Assembly (NCBI GenBank): GCA_050084515.1
Contig: CM114274.1
Span: forward strand, 24,180,001-24,244,000
From: Blasia pusilla
Taxonomy: Eukaryota; Marchantiophyta; Marchantiopsida; Blasiales
Length of the DNA stretch: 64,000 nt
Direction: 5' to 3'
In this document: positions 24,447-35,424 of the stretch, piece by piece
Position numbering within the stretch: position 1 is the first letter of the stretch
Layout: every line of letters begins with the position of its first letter
Notes under the pieces: generated by a model
The model's database searches: none
What the model was told of the DNA's origin: nothing
The model's input: only the letters and a program-made list of their open reading frames with translations
Made by a program: the position numbers and the translations under genes

Positions 24447-24956
24447 CTAACGTATGTGCTTCGCTTGTGTTCGCTTGAAGTCGCGCAACAAGTCTTGCGC
24501 GTGTTCCAAATCCGCCTCTGCAATCCAAGTCGCCTCCTTCATATGGTAGCCCTTCCATTTTACCAAGTATTCATACTTGTTGGCCCGACGCCTCGAACGT
24601 AAGATGGTCTCCACCTCAAACTCCGGCTCTTCATTTATGATGACCGAGTGCGGTCTCACCACCTGTCTCCACGCGAAATGTCCATTATCTTGAAGATATT
24701 TCTTCAACAATGACACATGAAAGGTCGGGTGAATCTTGAACTCGTCCGGCAGCCTCAACGTATAAACATCCTCAAACGGGTTTGCCACAATCACATACGG
24801 TCCAACATACTTGGCAGACAGCTTCGCAGACAACTCTTTCGGAAGAGTGAGGTTCTTTACACTCAACCACACTTGTTCTCCAACTTGGAATCGTACTTGG
24901 CGCCGACTCTTGTTAGCATGCTTAACATACCTCATTTGAGCCTTTGCAAGACTTCA
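24447..24956 (-). pseudogene. Integrase C-terminus with chromodomain
   Basis: The translation includes a GPY-type block (KLSAKYVGPYVI, then HPTFHVSLLKKY) and a C-terminal chromodomain containing YEYLVKWKGY and ATWIAEADLEHA. In chromoviruses the chromodomain binds modified histone tails and biases integration towards heterochromatin. The segment is open from 24935 to the natural stop at 24447. A TGA at 24956-24954 separates it from the integrase core and would be CGA with one C-to-T change. Confidence 0.9.
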
Positions 24957-25937
24957 CCTCGCGCGCTCTTCTTGTTCTCGCATCTCTACCAACAAACCTT
25001 CTGCCGTCGCTTGTCGTGTTTGTGCCAATGTAGTACCCTTCGAAAGGGCTAGATCAAGAGGCCCTTCTGGCTCTCGTCCATTTGCTAGGAAAAACGAAGA
25101 TTCTCTAGTTGCAGAATGCTTGGTCGAGTTGTAGCAGTACTCCGCCATGCTCAACCACTTGACCCAATCGCGTTGATCAGCACTGACATAATTCCTTAAG
25201 TACTGATTCATGATAGAGTTTACCTTTTTAGTTTGTCCATCCGTCTGTGGGTGGAAAGCCGTACTGAAACTCAGCTTGGTCTTAAACCTTCTGAACAAGT
25301 GCTTCCAGAAAGCACTGGTAAACTTTGGATCCCGATCCGAAACAATGCTCCTTGGCAAACCATGAGCACGCCACCAGCTATCGAGGAATAGTTGCGCCGT
25401 CGTATACGCCGTTGCGGAATCCACCGTCGGCACGAATCTCACCAACTTGCTAAACCGATCAACAATCACAAGTATAGCGTTGTATCCCTAAGATTCCGGA
25501 AGACTCGTGATGAAATCCATACTCACACTTTGCAAGGGTCCTTCTGGGATCGGCAAGGGATGCAGCAAGCCCTATTTCTTATCATAAGAGACTCTATTCG
25601 ATTGGCAGGTCACACAAGTCTTCACATATTGAGCAACATCCTCTTTCATGTTGGGCGGAAGAACCGCCGATGTAACAGCTAGCGTAGATTTCTCTCCTTT
25701 ATGTCCTGCCAAGGGCCCGTCGTGACACTCCCCTAATACCTTGGTTCGCATCTTGCCTTGCCCTACATAGATCCTACTTTGTTTGAACCTGAGTAAACCG
25801 TGCCTCAAACTTATGTTGGCCAGCTTCTCACCCTGCTTCAACTTCCTCAGGTACTCCCCTGCTTGAGCATCCTTCATATATCCTTCACTTAATCCTTCTT
25901 TCCTGATCTGTTTCTTTAGGGAACATTCTTTGTCCAA
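24954..25937 (-). pseudogene. Chromovirus integrase: zinc-binding region and catalytic core
   Basis: The N-terminal part carries the HHCC-type ending CVTCQSNRVSYDKK. The core reads VDRFSKLVRFVP, IVSDRDPKFTS with a catalytic Asp, then HPQTDGQTKKVN, where the family normally has Glu-Arg (ERVN). The catalytic Glu therefore appears replaced by Lys, a G-to-A type change. In-frame stops lie at 25572-25574 and 25488-25490, each one C-to-T step from CAG. The reading frame shifts near 25.9 kb relative to RNase H. Confidence 0.88.
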
Positions 25938-27546
25938 GACATGTGTCGCTCGATGGCATGTGTTCCTCCTTGCGACTTAACGCATCTGGAACCACATTAT
26001 CTTTACCAGGCTTGTGAATCAACTCAACATCCATCAGCGCCAAGGTATCATGCCATCGCAGTTGTTTCGGTGTCACTCGATCCTGGGTCTCAAAATACTT
26101 GAGTGATATATTATCGGTGAATACTCGAGTCCTGTGGAGCCCTAGATAATGCCGCCACTTCCTCAGGCAATGTACCACCGCGAACAACTCTTTCTCGTGA
26201 GTAGGCCATCTCCTTTCAGTATCGCTAAGCTTCTTGCTCTCATATGCCACCGGTCTCCCTTCTTGCACCAACATTCCTGCAACCGCGAAATCACTAGCAT
26301 CGGTATGCACTTCGAACGGTTTGTCAAACTCCGGTAGCTTCAACACTGGTTCCTGCGATAGAATCTGCTTCACTCGGTTGAATGCCTCATTAACTTCATG
26401 GGTCCAAGTCGTGTTGGCAAACTTTGCTGTCCAATCCGCGAGAGGTCTAACAATTCCCGAAAAGTTTTTCACATAAGTACGATAAAATTGCACCGCACCT
26501 ATGAACCTCCTCATCCCCTTTACAGTGGATGGGGGTTCCCACTCGGAAATCGCTTTCACCTTCTCCATGTCTGGACTGATGCCATCTGCCCTGACCACAT
26601 GACCCAAGAATTTGATCTTTCTCAAACCAAATTCGCTCTTCTCTACATTTGCATACAGTTGATTTGCCCTTAGCTTAGCCAAGACCGCTCTCACATGTCG
26701 AACATGCTCCTCTAGTAACTTCGAATAGATAAGTATATCATCGATATAGATGATAACATACTCATCCATTTCCTTGTGAAAAATGGAGTTCATCAATGTG
26801 GTGAACGTTGGAGGCGCGTTACATAGACCGAAAGGCATCACTACAAACTCAAAGGAACCATATCTCGTCCTGCACGCAGTCTTCTCCACATCTGCCTTGG
26901 CAATCCGAATCTAGTAATATCGTGACTTCAAGTCAATCCTACTGAAATATTTCGCGCCTTCCAGCCTATCAAAGAGATCATCTATCCTCGGAAGAGGATA
27001 ATTGTTCCGAACCGTCACTTTGTTCAGTGCACGGTAATCAACACACAGCCTCTTCTTTCCATCCTTCTTCTTTACAAAGAGAACAGGTGCTCCATAAGAT
27101 GACTTGCTAGTCCTAATGTAACCCTTTTCCAAGAGCTCACTTAACTTCTTTTTCAACTCAAGAAGTTCCTCCTGATTCAACCTATATGGTGCTTTTGAAG
27201 GCGGTTGGGAACCGGTTATGATCTCTATCTTATGATCTACGGCTCTATGCGGCGGCAATTCAATCGGAAGCTCATTTGTCAAGACATCCTCAAATTCCTT
27301 GACCACTTCATGGAGTGGTTCTGGGACTCCCCTCAAAGCAGTGTCTTGATCTCTGCGTATACTGCTTGTAGCCTTCTCCACTTGTCTCATCAAGCAGAGA
27401 AATCCATCCTCCAACTCAGTCATGCTCCTCCTTGTGATCGAGTTCACTAACTCCATTTTCGCTGGAACCTCACGGACCAACCGCACCTGTAACCGTTTTC
27501 CTTTTAGCAAGACGCTCAACCTCAAGGGTCGACGTCTTAACTCCAC
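25885..27546 (-). pseudogene. Chromovirus reverse transcriptase and RNase H
   Basis: RT motifs occur in order: [49 protein letters not shown], then FGLCNAPPTF and the active site YIIYIDDILIYS. RNase H follows with TDASDFAVAGMLVQEG, STHEKELFAVV-like text (WPTHEKELFAVV) and HKPGKDNVVPDALSR. The catalytic YIDD is intact. A TAG at 26911-26913 interrupts just after KSRYY, where family members have Gln (CAG). The RNase H end runs into a frame change near 25.9 kb. Confidence 0.93.
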
Positions 27547-27549
27547 CTC

Positions 27550-28092
27550 TTACGCATCTAGGAATGTATTCCCCAAGACTCCGTCAATGCCATCCATTTC
27601 GCACACAGTGAAATTCTCCTTCAACTCGAATACCCCGCATCCTACTGTCAAACCCAAGACCAAATCAGAAGTCCGATGAGACTTGCCTCCTGCAAATCCT
27701 ACTCGAATGGGCTCATCCGCCTTAGAGGTAGAGAGCCCCAGTTCCTTCACGATTCTCGGGCTTAGGAAGGAGTGCGAAGCACCTGTATCCACGAGCAACA
27801 ACACATCGCAATCAGCAATATTGGATCTTAGGTACACCAAATTGTGCGTCCTCTTGGTAACTTGAAGGGACGTCTCGAGATCGCCCGCCAACAGATGCTT
27901 AGCAGCAAACACAATCATACTCCCATTACTAAACTTCGGTTTCGAACACCCTTTTGCTAGGTGTCCTGGTTCGCCATAGTTGTAGCATACTACCTTGCGG
28001 TTCCCTGACTTTGAGTGTTGTCCTCCTTTCGGTTTCACATGAAGTTCCACTCGTTTTGCTGCCGGGGCAGACGACTCTCCTGGTTCGTGCTA
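27550..28092 (-). pseudogene. Chromovirus zinc knuckle and aspartic protease
   Basis: The knuckle reads CYNYGEPGHLAKGC; the usual second Cys is Tyr, consistent with a G-to-A change that would spoil zinc binding. The retropepsin motif LLVDTGASHSFLS follows, and further on GIDGVLGNTFLD. Stops bound the segment: TAG at 28092-28090, between gag and this part, and TAA at 27552-27550 before RT. Both are one C-to-T step from a Gln codon. Confidence 0.9.
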
Positions 28093-28980
28093 ACCCCCAC
28101 TCCAGCCTCTTTTGAACGCCTCCTTATTTTTCGACTTCTTCAAAAAAACTTTTGGCTCGAAGGGTTTATGGGTTTGGACCTCATCATCCCCAATCCGCTC
28201 TGCTAGCCTTAGAAGATCCGCGCAGGTCTCTGGCAACGTCGGCATTCGGTAAAGGGCCTTTTCAGCGCTCGGCTTGAGTCCACTAATGAAGATAGCCTTC
28301 TTCGCGTGCTCATCCATCTTTGGACTAGAAGTCAGTTTCACACTAAAATCCCTCACATACGCGCTTAAGGAACCACTCTGTTGCATCCACACGCATTCCA
28401 CCGTGTCACGCAACCCTTGGTACTCCGGAGTGAACCGATCCCCAATCAACTCCTTGAACTCCTCCCAACTCAGAGGTGACTCGCCGCCCAGATATTCCTC
28501 TCGTTGAGCTGTCCACCATTGTAGAGCATGATCCTTCAGGAAAGTAACGGCTATCGTCACCTTGTCCTGCTCAATTGCCCTTTGCGCCTCGAAGTACAGT
28601 TCCAGTTCCGTAAGGAAATCCTTCACTTTCCGCGAGCGCCCCACTCTAGTGAATGGCGTGGGCAGGTTTGTCTTGCAGAGCTTTTTGCCCGCACCCGGGG
28701 TTCGAGTGGCCTCTAACTCTGCAATCCGTTTGCTTTGCTGGGACATCTGCTCCACCAACACCTTCAACAAGTCCAACGTCTGGCTCGACTCCGTCCGTTC
28801 CCCTGAGTTTGGGCCCACTGGCCCCGCGGAAAGATTCGCCTCCGGAACGTCCTCACGACTGGCGTTCAGCTCTTCGGGAGTCTCCGTCTCCTCAATAGCT
28901 TCACGGTCCGGCGTTGGTTCCTCTCTTGGTTCACCTCACTTGATTTGGCGCTTCTTGGGTTGTTCTCCCTCGATCGCCAT
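28090..28980 (-). pseudogene. Chromovirus gag
   Basis: The likely start is the ATG at 28980-28978 (MAIEGEQPKKRQIK), followed after 14 codons by TGA at 28938-28936; the frame then stays open to 28092. The body has the retrotransposon gag core: FLTELELYFEAQRAIEQ, VTFLKDHALQWWTAQ, WEEFKELIGDRFTPEYQ and YVRDFSVKLTSS. Gag proteins form the particle that packages the RNA. The early stop, one C-to-T step from CGA, disables this copy. Confidence 0.9.
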
Positions 28981-29115
28981 TTCCAAGCCAACTCACTCAG
29001 ATCTCCTCCTCGTTTCTTGCGTCCCTCCTCGAGCGTCTGAGTCTAGCCGCTACCTTTGAGTTTCCCCAAGCGTCCGGTTGATCTCACGACCCCAAGTTCT
29101 CGCTCACCAAGGATT

Positions 29116-29128
29116 AGCTATGATACCA
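29116..29128 (-). other. Primer-binding site of the chromovirus
   Basis: The minus strand reads TGGTATCATAGCT, one mismatch from the initiator tRNA-Met complement TGGTATCAGAGC, two bases from the LTR end. It fixes the element's orientation. Confidence 0.85.
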
Positions 29129-29130
29129 CT

Positions 29131-29204
29131 TGTCGCGCCCCTACTCTCCTTGAACGTCAATCTTTAGTGTTGCAGAAGCATACGTTCAGTAGGTCACGAA
29201 CTCA
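29131..29204 (-). repeat. Truncated 5' LTR of the chromovirus
   Basis: It repeats the first 74 bases of the 3' LTR (TGTCGCGCCCCTACTCTCC...), then switches without spacer into the methyltransferase-bearing Gypsy fragment. ACTCA (29200-29204) is shared by both parents, so the junction has 5 bp of microhomology. Confidence 0.85.
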
Positions 29205-29800
29205 GTACCTCTGATGGTATCAGGTTCGTCCACCACAGTCGTGGACGATGGGCTCGTGACCCAACTCTCGCTGCATCTAACAACACAGCCGGTCCCAACC
29301 AGGACCTCACTTGATGTACACTCGTCATCACACGTGCACGAGTATCTCCCAACAACGGCACGTTCTCCAAAATGTACGCTGGAGAACATATCTGACTCTG
29401 CTGCAAGTGTCGTACTACTCGCAGCATCTCCCAAAACATCCCTGACCTCGGATCCTGCATTCCAAATCCTCGGCCAGCTGATGAATGACCCTGACATGGC
29501 CATCCAGCAATCACCAAATGAATGGTGCCAACTCTATCCAGATCCTGCGCCCCCACCAAAGATATGTCGGCGGGTAGCGTATGCCGGTATCCCCGTCTTG
29601 CATATACCGACAACAACTCAGGATACCTCGGACCAATCTCGCCACGTGGCGATTTAATGATACTCGCCGCGCGGTCTCATCTCTCTCCACATAAAGGTAC
29701 CGATGCACCCGTATGCCCTTTGTAATATGGCCGCCAATCCGTGCTAATCCCTCCGAAGAGATCTAACACCCTAACACCTCCTCCTCGGCACCGCCCACAA
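29205..29800 (-). pseudogene. Cytosine-5 DNA methyltransferase domain, truncated
   Basis: The translation keeps motif I (VLDLFGGIST, followed by a one-base frameshift), motif IV with the catalytic Cys (VIAGWPCQGHSSAGRGFG), motif VI (YILENVPLLG) and motif VIII (GSRAHRPRLWWTN). Motif X is lost at the junction with the chromovirus LTR. The 140-codon frame 29616-29194 spans motifs IV to VIII without a stop. Its CAG in GAQDLDRV is TAG in the plus-strand copy, so this fragment preserves ancestral codons. Confidence 0.88.
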
Positions 29801-29919
29801 CAGTGTGGTATCTAGTGGGGTCATTGTCTCCACTCCAAGAGCCCGATCGCCACGTGACTCTCGCTACTCTGGGATAAAACATGACTCACGCTGCCTCACG
29901 AGGTCGCCGGCACTCCTCT

Positions 29920-30930
29920 CTAGCTCTCGAGTCGCACCCCATAATGGTGAAGAGGCATCGCTAACATGGGAAGAGACATCCGCCATGGCCTGTCTCTCCG
30001 TGGGACTATCCGCTCTGGGGACATCCTCCGCATGTGCGTTGCCCTCCAACAACTCTCCTGGCCAGCTAACACTACTCGTGAAAGCCGCCAACGTGGTCTG
30101 CACTCGCCTCGTGATCGACCACCTTGTCCCGCAAATCGCACGGGTAATCGACTCATCCGACCGTCACCGACCGCCATCCCGGCCGATAAGCAATGATCTC
30201 CTCCCGAAGTCAAGGATGAATCTAGGGGATATAACATCGTACTCCCCACCAACACATCGTACGACTCAGTTGGTGTCGTAATCGCACGTGTGCGCACTAT
30301 AGCACTATTCGTCGCATGCTCTGGCTGGACTCTGACAATAATCTCCTGTCGAGTCATATACTGAGTGGGTGATACGCCCCCAATCGAGGTCTGTATCTGG
30401 AAGGGACAAGGCTCAATGTTGGCCTTCCGTAACCCCAACGCTAAACACGCCGCCTTCCCTAACATCAAGGGTTGCGCTCCCGAATCAAGTAGGACGCGCT
30501 GCGGGTGGTATACCGTCCCCGTCGGACTAACCAAGTGAAATACTCTAGCTCGGTTATCCAATAACACTACTCCAGGTGTCACCACTGCTCGCTCTATGGC
30601 CGGTCGAGTTGGCATATCTACCAACTTCGCCGCCGCCGCATGCCATGACTCTGTGGGGAACGTCCCAAGCACCGGCTCTGAGGGCAAGTCCACCACCTCC
30701 TCAACTACCTCTGAACAAGAAGCAGTCATCTCTCCACGCTCACACAACGTGGCGGCCAACCGGAACACCTCATGTGGTCCAACTCCCAACGTCGCCAACT
30801 CTAAGGCGGAAAATAGCGGAGTCTGACTCACTCTAGTGGCCACCTCCAACACTATAGTCGACACTGACTCCACTCGAGCCGGCATAGGAGTTGTCACTCC
30901 AACTCCTCGTGACGTCGACGTCCTAAAACT
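29920..30930 (-). pseudogene. Protease region of the truncated methyltransferase-Gypsy copy
   Basis: A 325-codon open frame (30897-29920) covers the protease and downstream linker. The retropepsin-like motif VLLDSGAQPLMLGKAACLAL is followed by YDVLVGSTMLYPL. The codons for ERAVV and MTRQEI have CGA where the other copy has TGA. Near its 3' side the frame shifts, and a different frame carries on into the methyltransferase. Confidence 0.8.
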
Positions 30931-30959
30931 CCACTCCTCAATCTACATCGGCATATCGA

Positions 30960-31367
30960 GCCTCGTCCACCCTGTGTTATCAAGGAATCCGGACGCTAGC
31001 ATCCTAGTCCTAGCTCACACACATACAAGGGAGGTGCTCCAACGGCCCAACATGAGAAAGATGGCTTAGGAAAGCCATCTTCCTCTCTTATATAGGTTGG
31101 GAAGAGCCAAAAGGCTCTTCTCCTAAAAATAGCCCTTCCCTTGGTAACCTGTGCGCACAGGTTACCACGGGCAGGTGACCTGGTCAACAAGTCACCCGAC
31201 TGTAAAAGACCTCAACATGAAAGTCGTCAGAAACGACGTTCCTGACACAATGGACCTATCCTCAACCTCATCCGACACTGTGGGACAAAGTTACACTCAA
31301 GATAGTCCGCTGGCTCCTACGCCCTATCCACGATAGATCTCGGACTATCGGCTACTCAGATGTGACA
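30960..31367 (-). repeat. LTR of the truncated methyltransferase-Gypsy copy
   Basis: The minus strand starts TGTCACATCTGAGTAGCCGA, matching the LTRs at 33980 and 42807. It carries a TATA box (TATATAAGAGAGGAAGATGG) like the one at 34254. Confidence 0.85.
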
Positions 31368-32676
31368 ACATATATATTTCATATTGGATAATCTTTATAA
31401 ATGTAAGGCATACGACACCAATATATTCATGATTTGTTATTGTGTTTTTGTAGGTTGGAGAAGAAGAGTGATGAAGCGCGAACATTCATTGGATAATCAT
31501 TGGGTCGTGCCCTACAATCTTATATTGTGCACACTTTTTGATTGTCATATTAATTTGGAGATAATATGTAGTGTTTCTTGTTTCAAGTAATTATATAAAT
31601 ATGTTTATAGGGGGTCTAAATTGGTATTATTTAAGTTATCAAAGGATATGGATACATCCAATGTAATCGACATTGTTGACAAGATAACTTCATATGTTAA
31701 TGCGATGTATGATTTGCTAATTGATTGCTTTCTTGTGTTATATTTTATTTCTCAAATTTACTTCATTCTCCTTACTTGAATACTTGGAATTATTATCTTT
31801 CAAGATATATCCCTTTTATGAAGGCATATTGGCTACTCTTAAAGTTTAGTCCACATGCCGAACTTCTAAGTATTATGCAATTATCAATTCATCTTTTGGA
31901 ATAGCAGATAGTCTACTTCAATGATATTAGCACTCCTTAAGATATTTTGAAACTAAATATAGGGGCAACTGCGATACAATGGTTTGCAACTAATCTATCA
32001 CTATTGGTTAATATATATATATAAATTTCCCTACGTATTATCATTGGAGTAGCAAGACATGGATTGATAGGGTAAAACTAAAGGGGTTGTATCAATTCTA
32101 TTGGCCGCTTATATGTCATTCATCCAAGTGAATAATCACAAGTTCCTTGTATATATATATTTTTTATATTAGGTTTTGCTTTCATATACCATCCTCTAAA
32201 ATGACGTATTTATATTGGGATGAGCTAATTTAATTTCACTTCTTTATAGATAAAGAAAAATATTATAGTTGAGATTACTCCATAATGTTTGAAAAACAAC
32301 TACATATGAATTCTTGAGAATTTTTGATGGAATATTATATCTAATATTCAATTATGACGCTATCCAATTGGGACTTCCTGAGGAGAATAGGGAAATATTC
32401 GCTTGAAATATAAGTTCTTCATTTCATTGTATATTTGCAATTATTCTAGCTTATAACACACCTAGTCAATATGCTATCATAGGGAGTCAATTTTTGGTTC
32501 CATTAGATTTAGTAAGATCTATTAAATGAATGATGTCATACTATGTCTTTGTATGAGACTTTGCCTCCACTTACACTCCATTGAAACGGAAGCTGCTCAA
32601 CTATAAGAAGAGGTTTTTGTATACACATCGGCCATTGTTGGCCTTCATCCGTTCTTTGATTTTATCAAAAACATAT
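31368..32676. other. AT-rich stretch without recognisable genes
   Basis: This lies between the truncated Gypsy LTR and a Copia LTR fragment. No protein motifs are seen; the open frame at 31384-31590 has no family resemblance. Confidence 0.5.
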
Positions 32677-32800
32677 TAAAGATTGAGTTATAGTCAAGCT
32701 CATCAGACACCCAAACTGCTACATTTGGTACTCATACGAAATAGGAAAGTTCAATCTTGGTTAGTATGTTAAGCACGATATTATTAATTAGAGTATCATC
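32677..32800 (+). repeat. Fragment of an old Copia LTR
   Basis: The text from GATTGAGTTATAGTCAAGCT through ACTACATTTGG-like sequence to TTAAGCAC matches the LTR start at 45627 with many substitutions. Similarity fades near 32800, where the minus-strand protease relic begins. Confidence 0.75.
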
Positions 32801-32829
32801 TCTTGTGAGCAGGATTGTAGGATCTTTCA

Positions 32830-33870
32830 CCGGCTCCATACTACTCAATCATTTAGCTTGTGAGATCATATGATTTAATGCACCAGAGTAGATGTACCGA
32901 ACTGATATCAAATCTTTCTTGACCATTGCTCCCATATGATGAGTCATGACCAAGAGGTGGTCAGTTTGTAAATGTTGTTATTCTTGATACTACCCTTGAT
33001 GTTGTTGCTACACATACTTTTGTTGTTGTAAGGCTCATGTTCTCATATCCGCCTTCTTCTTGAACCAAAACTTTGCATAGTTATCCTTTATCCCACAATA
33101 ATTGAAAGATCCACATATCATCTACTGTTGATCTTGACCCCAAGGATATCCACCATCACCACCTTGTGATTGTGTGTCATACTAGTTTGCAATTGATTGA
33201 ATGAAGTTATGTTGAGTGCCTCTTCCTTCATATGCTTGATATCCACTATGACCACGAAAGCTTCTACCATGACCTCTACTTATGTTTGATCCATTACTTG
33301 CAAAAAGTGCACTCTATTACACACTAGCCGAGGTACCACTGCCTACTAGGCGCAACTTCTCACTAATTAACAGTGGGACTAACTCTTGAAAGGTTGGGTA
33401 CTTCTCTCTCACAAAGATAGGGGTCTCAAAAGACTTGTAATCCTTTGGAAGGCCTTGAAGAGTGAACAAAATTAGATCATCATCTTCTACAGTCACTCCA
33501 ATGTTATTCAACTGATCAACAATATGTATGATAATCAAAATATAGTCATTGATGTTTTGCGATTCTTTCCTCACTTACTTCAATTTTTGTTTCAATTGAA
33601 GCTTTCTGGCCTTTCTAAATGTGTTGAACAACTTTTCCAATGCATCCTAGGCCTCTTTCGAAGTGTCAACATCTTGAATGAGACTAAATATTGGCAAATT
33701 GATCATTACCGAAATATAGTGGATTAGTTTCCTTGGGCGTTTGTTCCAAGCGCAAACATTCAAGTTTATTGAGTCACCTTCTCGTTTGGCCTCATGATCT
33801 ATAACAAGCTCCAATAATTCATGACCATGAGAAATTATTTCATGCAAAACTTCCAAACATTATAATTATG
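32830..33870 (-). pseudogene. Old Copia gag and protease, in inverted orientation
   Basis: On the minus strand the Copia gag (UBN2-type) is readable across stops: HELLELVIDHEAKREGDS, ISLIQDVDTSKEA-like text, KLQLKQKLK and LILFTLQGLPKDYKSF. A worn zinc knuckle follows near 33100 (CGSFNYCGIKDNYAKFW), then a protease-like YIYSGALNHM near 32860, where the family has YIDSGATNHM. Its pol part lies 10 kb away on the opposite strand at 43.05-45.6 kb. Confidence 0.75.
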
Positions 33871-33979
33871 CTTATCTGGATTCTCGCATATGATTGTTGT
33901 TAAGGAATACTCCATGAAGAACGATTTTACGCACAAAAACATAATTATGGGTTTTCCACCGCTCTAATTGAAGCATAGA

Positions 33980-34375
33980 TGTCACACTTGAGTAGCCGAT
34001 AGGCCGAGATCTATCGTGGATAGGACGTACGAGCCAACGGACTATCTTGAGTGTAACTTTGTCCCACGGTGTCGGATGAGGTTGAGGATAGGTCCATTGT
34101 GTGAGGAACGTCGTTTCTGACAACTTTCATGTTGAGGTCTTTAATAGCCGGGTGACTTGTTGACCAGGTCATCCGCCCTTGGTAACCTGTGCGCTTAGGT
34201 TACCAAGGTGATGGCTATTTTTGGGGGAAGAGCCTTTTGGTTCTTCCCAACCATATATAAGAGAGGAAGATGGATTTCTTACGCCATCTTTCTCATGTTG
34301 GGCTGTTGGAGCACCTCTCTTGTATGTGTGTGAGATAGGACTAGGGTGCTAGCGTCCGGATTCCTTGATAGCACA
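33980..34375 (+). repeat. 5' LTR of the methyltransferase-Gypsy element
   Basis: It starts TGTCACACTTGAGTAGCCGA and is matched by 42807-43050 and by the minus-strand LTR ending at 31367. The 3' limit is estimated at the CA of GATAGCACA. No canonical tRNA-Met primer site follows. Confidence 0.75.
34254..34260 (+). promoter_or_regulatory. LTR TATA box
   Basis: TATATAA lies in a context also present in the other complete LTR, about 275 bp from the LTR start. It is the probable core promoter of the element. The truncated 3' LTR ends before the equivalent position. Confidence 0.6.
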
Positions 34376-35424
34376 GGGTGGACGAGGCTCAATATGCCGA
34401 TGTAGATTGAGGAGTGGAATTTTAGGCCGGGTGTGCCATTTTTACTACTCTTTATTTTTACATGAGAAAGATGTCAGGGGGTTGGTGGGAATTCCTTGTT
34501 TGCAGGTAGGCAAGCGAGTTGCTTTGGTCAGGAGGCCCTGGAGATGTGTGTGTTGCGGGTGTTGGTCATTTTTTTGTTTGGAAGGCCGTGGGCGGAAGCG
34601 CTGTCCATTTTTCTCAAAGTTTGCTAGTGCATAGGGATTGAGGACAATGGCAGAGTGTAGTATGGAGTGGGGCGACGAGTGCATCGTCGAGAGTAGCGAG
34701 AGTGTCAAGAAAGAGCAAGAAGGAAAGGTTGCAGAGGCAGAGGCGGCTGGGTGCAGATTTGATTACGCAATTGGAGAGTGTTCCGGGAGACTGGATGCAT
34801 TGGTGAGCGACATGGGGTATCCGCACCGACAATTGTGGTGAAGAGTGTTTCGACGGAGTGGTACTGCTAGAGACACATGCATTGATGCCGACGGGTAGTC
34901 CCATCTGCTGACGGGAGGTTTGACATGGTGGTCGGGGAGAGTGTCGTATTGGAGAGGTTGCCATACCATATGGAGGAGTGAGTGTTGATGGTGCGTAGGT
35001 TGGAGGGCATGATCACGTTATCCATTCGAGTCCCTTTTCCCGCACTTGTCGTGTGTGATTGAGAGTGTTGGGTATCGGGTAGTAGCTGGTGCTAGGTGGG
35101 CGCAGTGATGGTGACGAGTGTAGATTCTGTTCATGTGTAGCATGTTGGTGGATATACGGCGGTTCCCTCGTAGGGGTCGTATGTATGGCCCGAGAGTGTC
35201 GCTAGGTTAGGTGAGGCAGTTGGGAGGCTCATGGTGAGCCCGAGTGTTGAGTGTGCGTGAGGCCAGGTATGTCATCACGGGATTGATGTTAGCATAAGTG
35301 AGCTAGTGAGGAGTGTGGGAGACTCTCGATGAGTCTGAGTGCTTGAGCGGGTGAGACAGGGTTTGTCATCACGGCGTTCTTCCAGGGTTCAGAAGAACGG
35401 GATAGTGCGAGCAGTGGTAGTGGT
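34376..35424 (+). other. Untranslated leader of the methyltransferase-Gypsy element
   Basis: About 1 kb between LTR and gag without a convincing open frame. It is absent from the truncated copy, so no comparison is possible. Confidence 0.5.

Larger units (their letters stand above)
22753..29204 (-). mobile_element. Chromovirus-type Gypsy LTR retrotransposon, nearly complete but inactive
   Basis: Reading on the minus strand: a truncated 5' LTR (29204-29131), a primer-binding site, gag, protease, RT, RNase H, integrase, a chromodomain and a 3' LTR (24425-22753). The terminal chromodomain places it among chromoviruses. The single long frame expected of such an element is broken by eight in-frame stops and a frameshift near 25.9 kb. 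Its 5' LTR keeps only about 74 bp and is fused to another Gypsy fragment, so the element cannot be mobile. Confidence 0.93.
29200..31367 (-). mobile_element. Truncated copy of the methyltransferase-encoding Gypsy element
   Basis: On the minus strand it starts with an LTR (31367 to about 30960). It jumps near 30925 to the region just upstream of the protease, runs through protease and linker, and ends inside the methyltransferase domain at about 29205. Compared with the plus-strand copy at 34-43 kb it lacks all of gag (about 2.7 kb) and everything after methyltransferase motif VIII. The two copies are close paralogues and can be aligned almost codon by codon. Confidence 0.88.

Noticed and set aside
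28562-29059. 165-codon plus-strand frame
   Set aside because: Antisense shadow of the chromovirus gag start, whose minus-strand reading has the recognisable gag core.
29805-30281. 158-codon plus-strand frame opposite the truncated methyltransferase-Gypsy copy
   Set aside because: Its complement is the protease-linker region, which aligns with the full copy at 37-38 kb.
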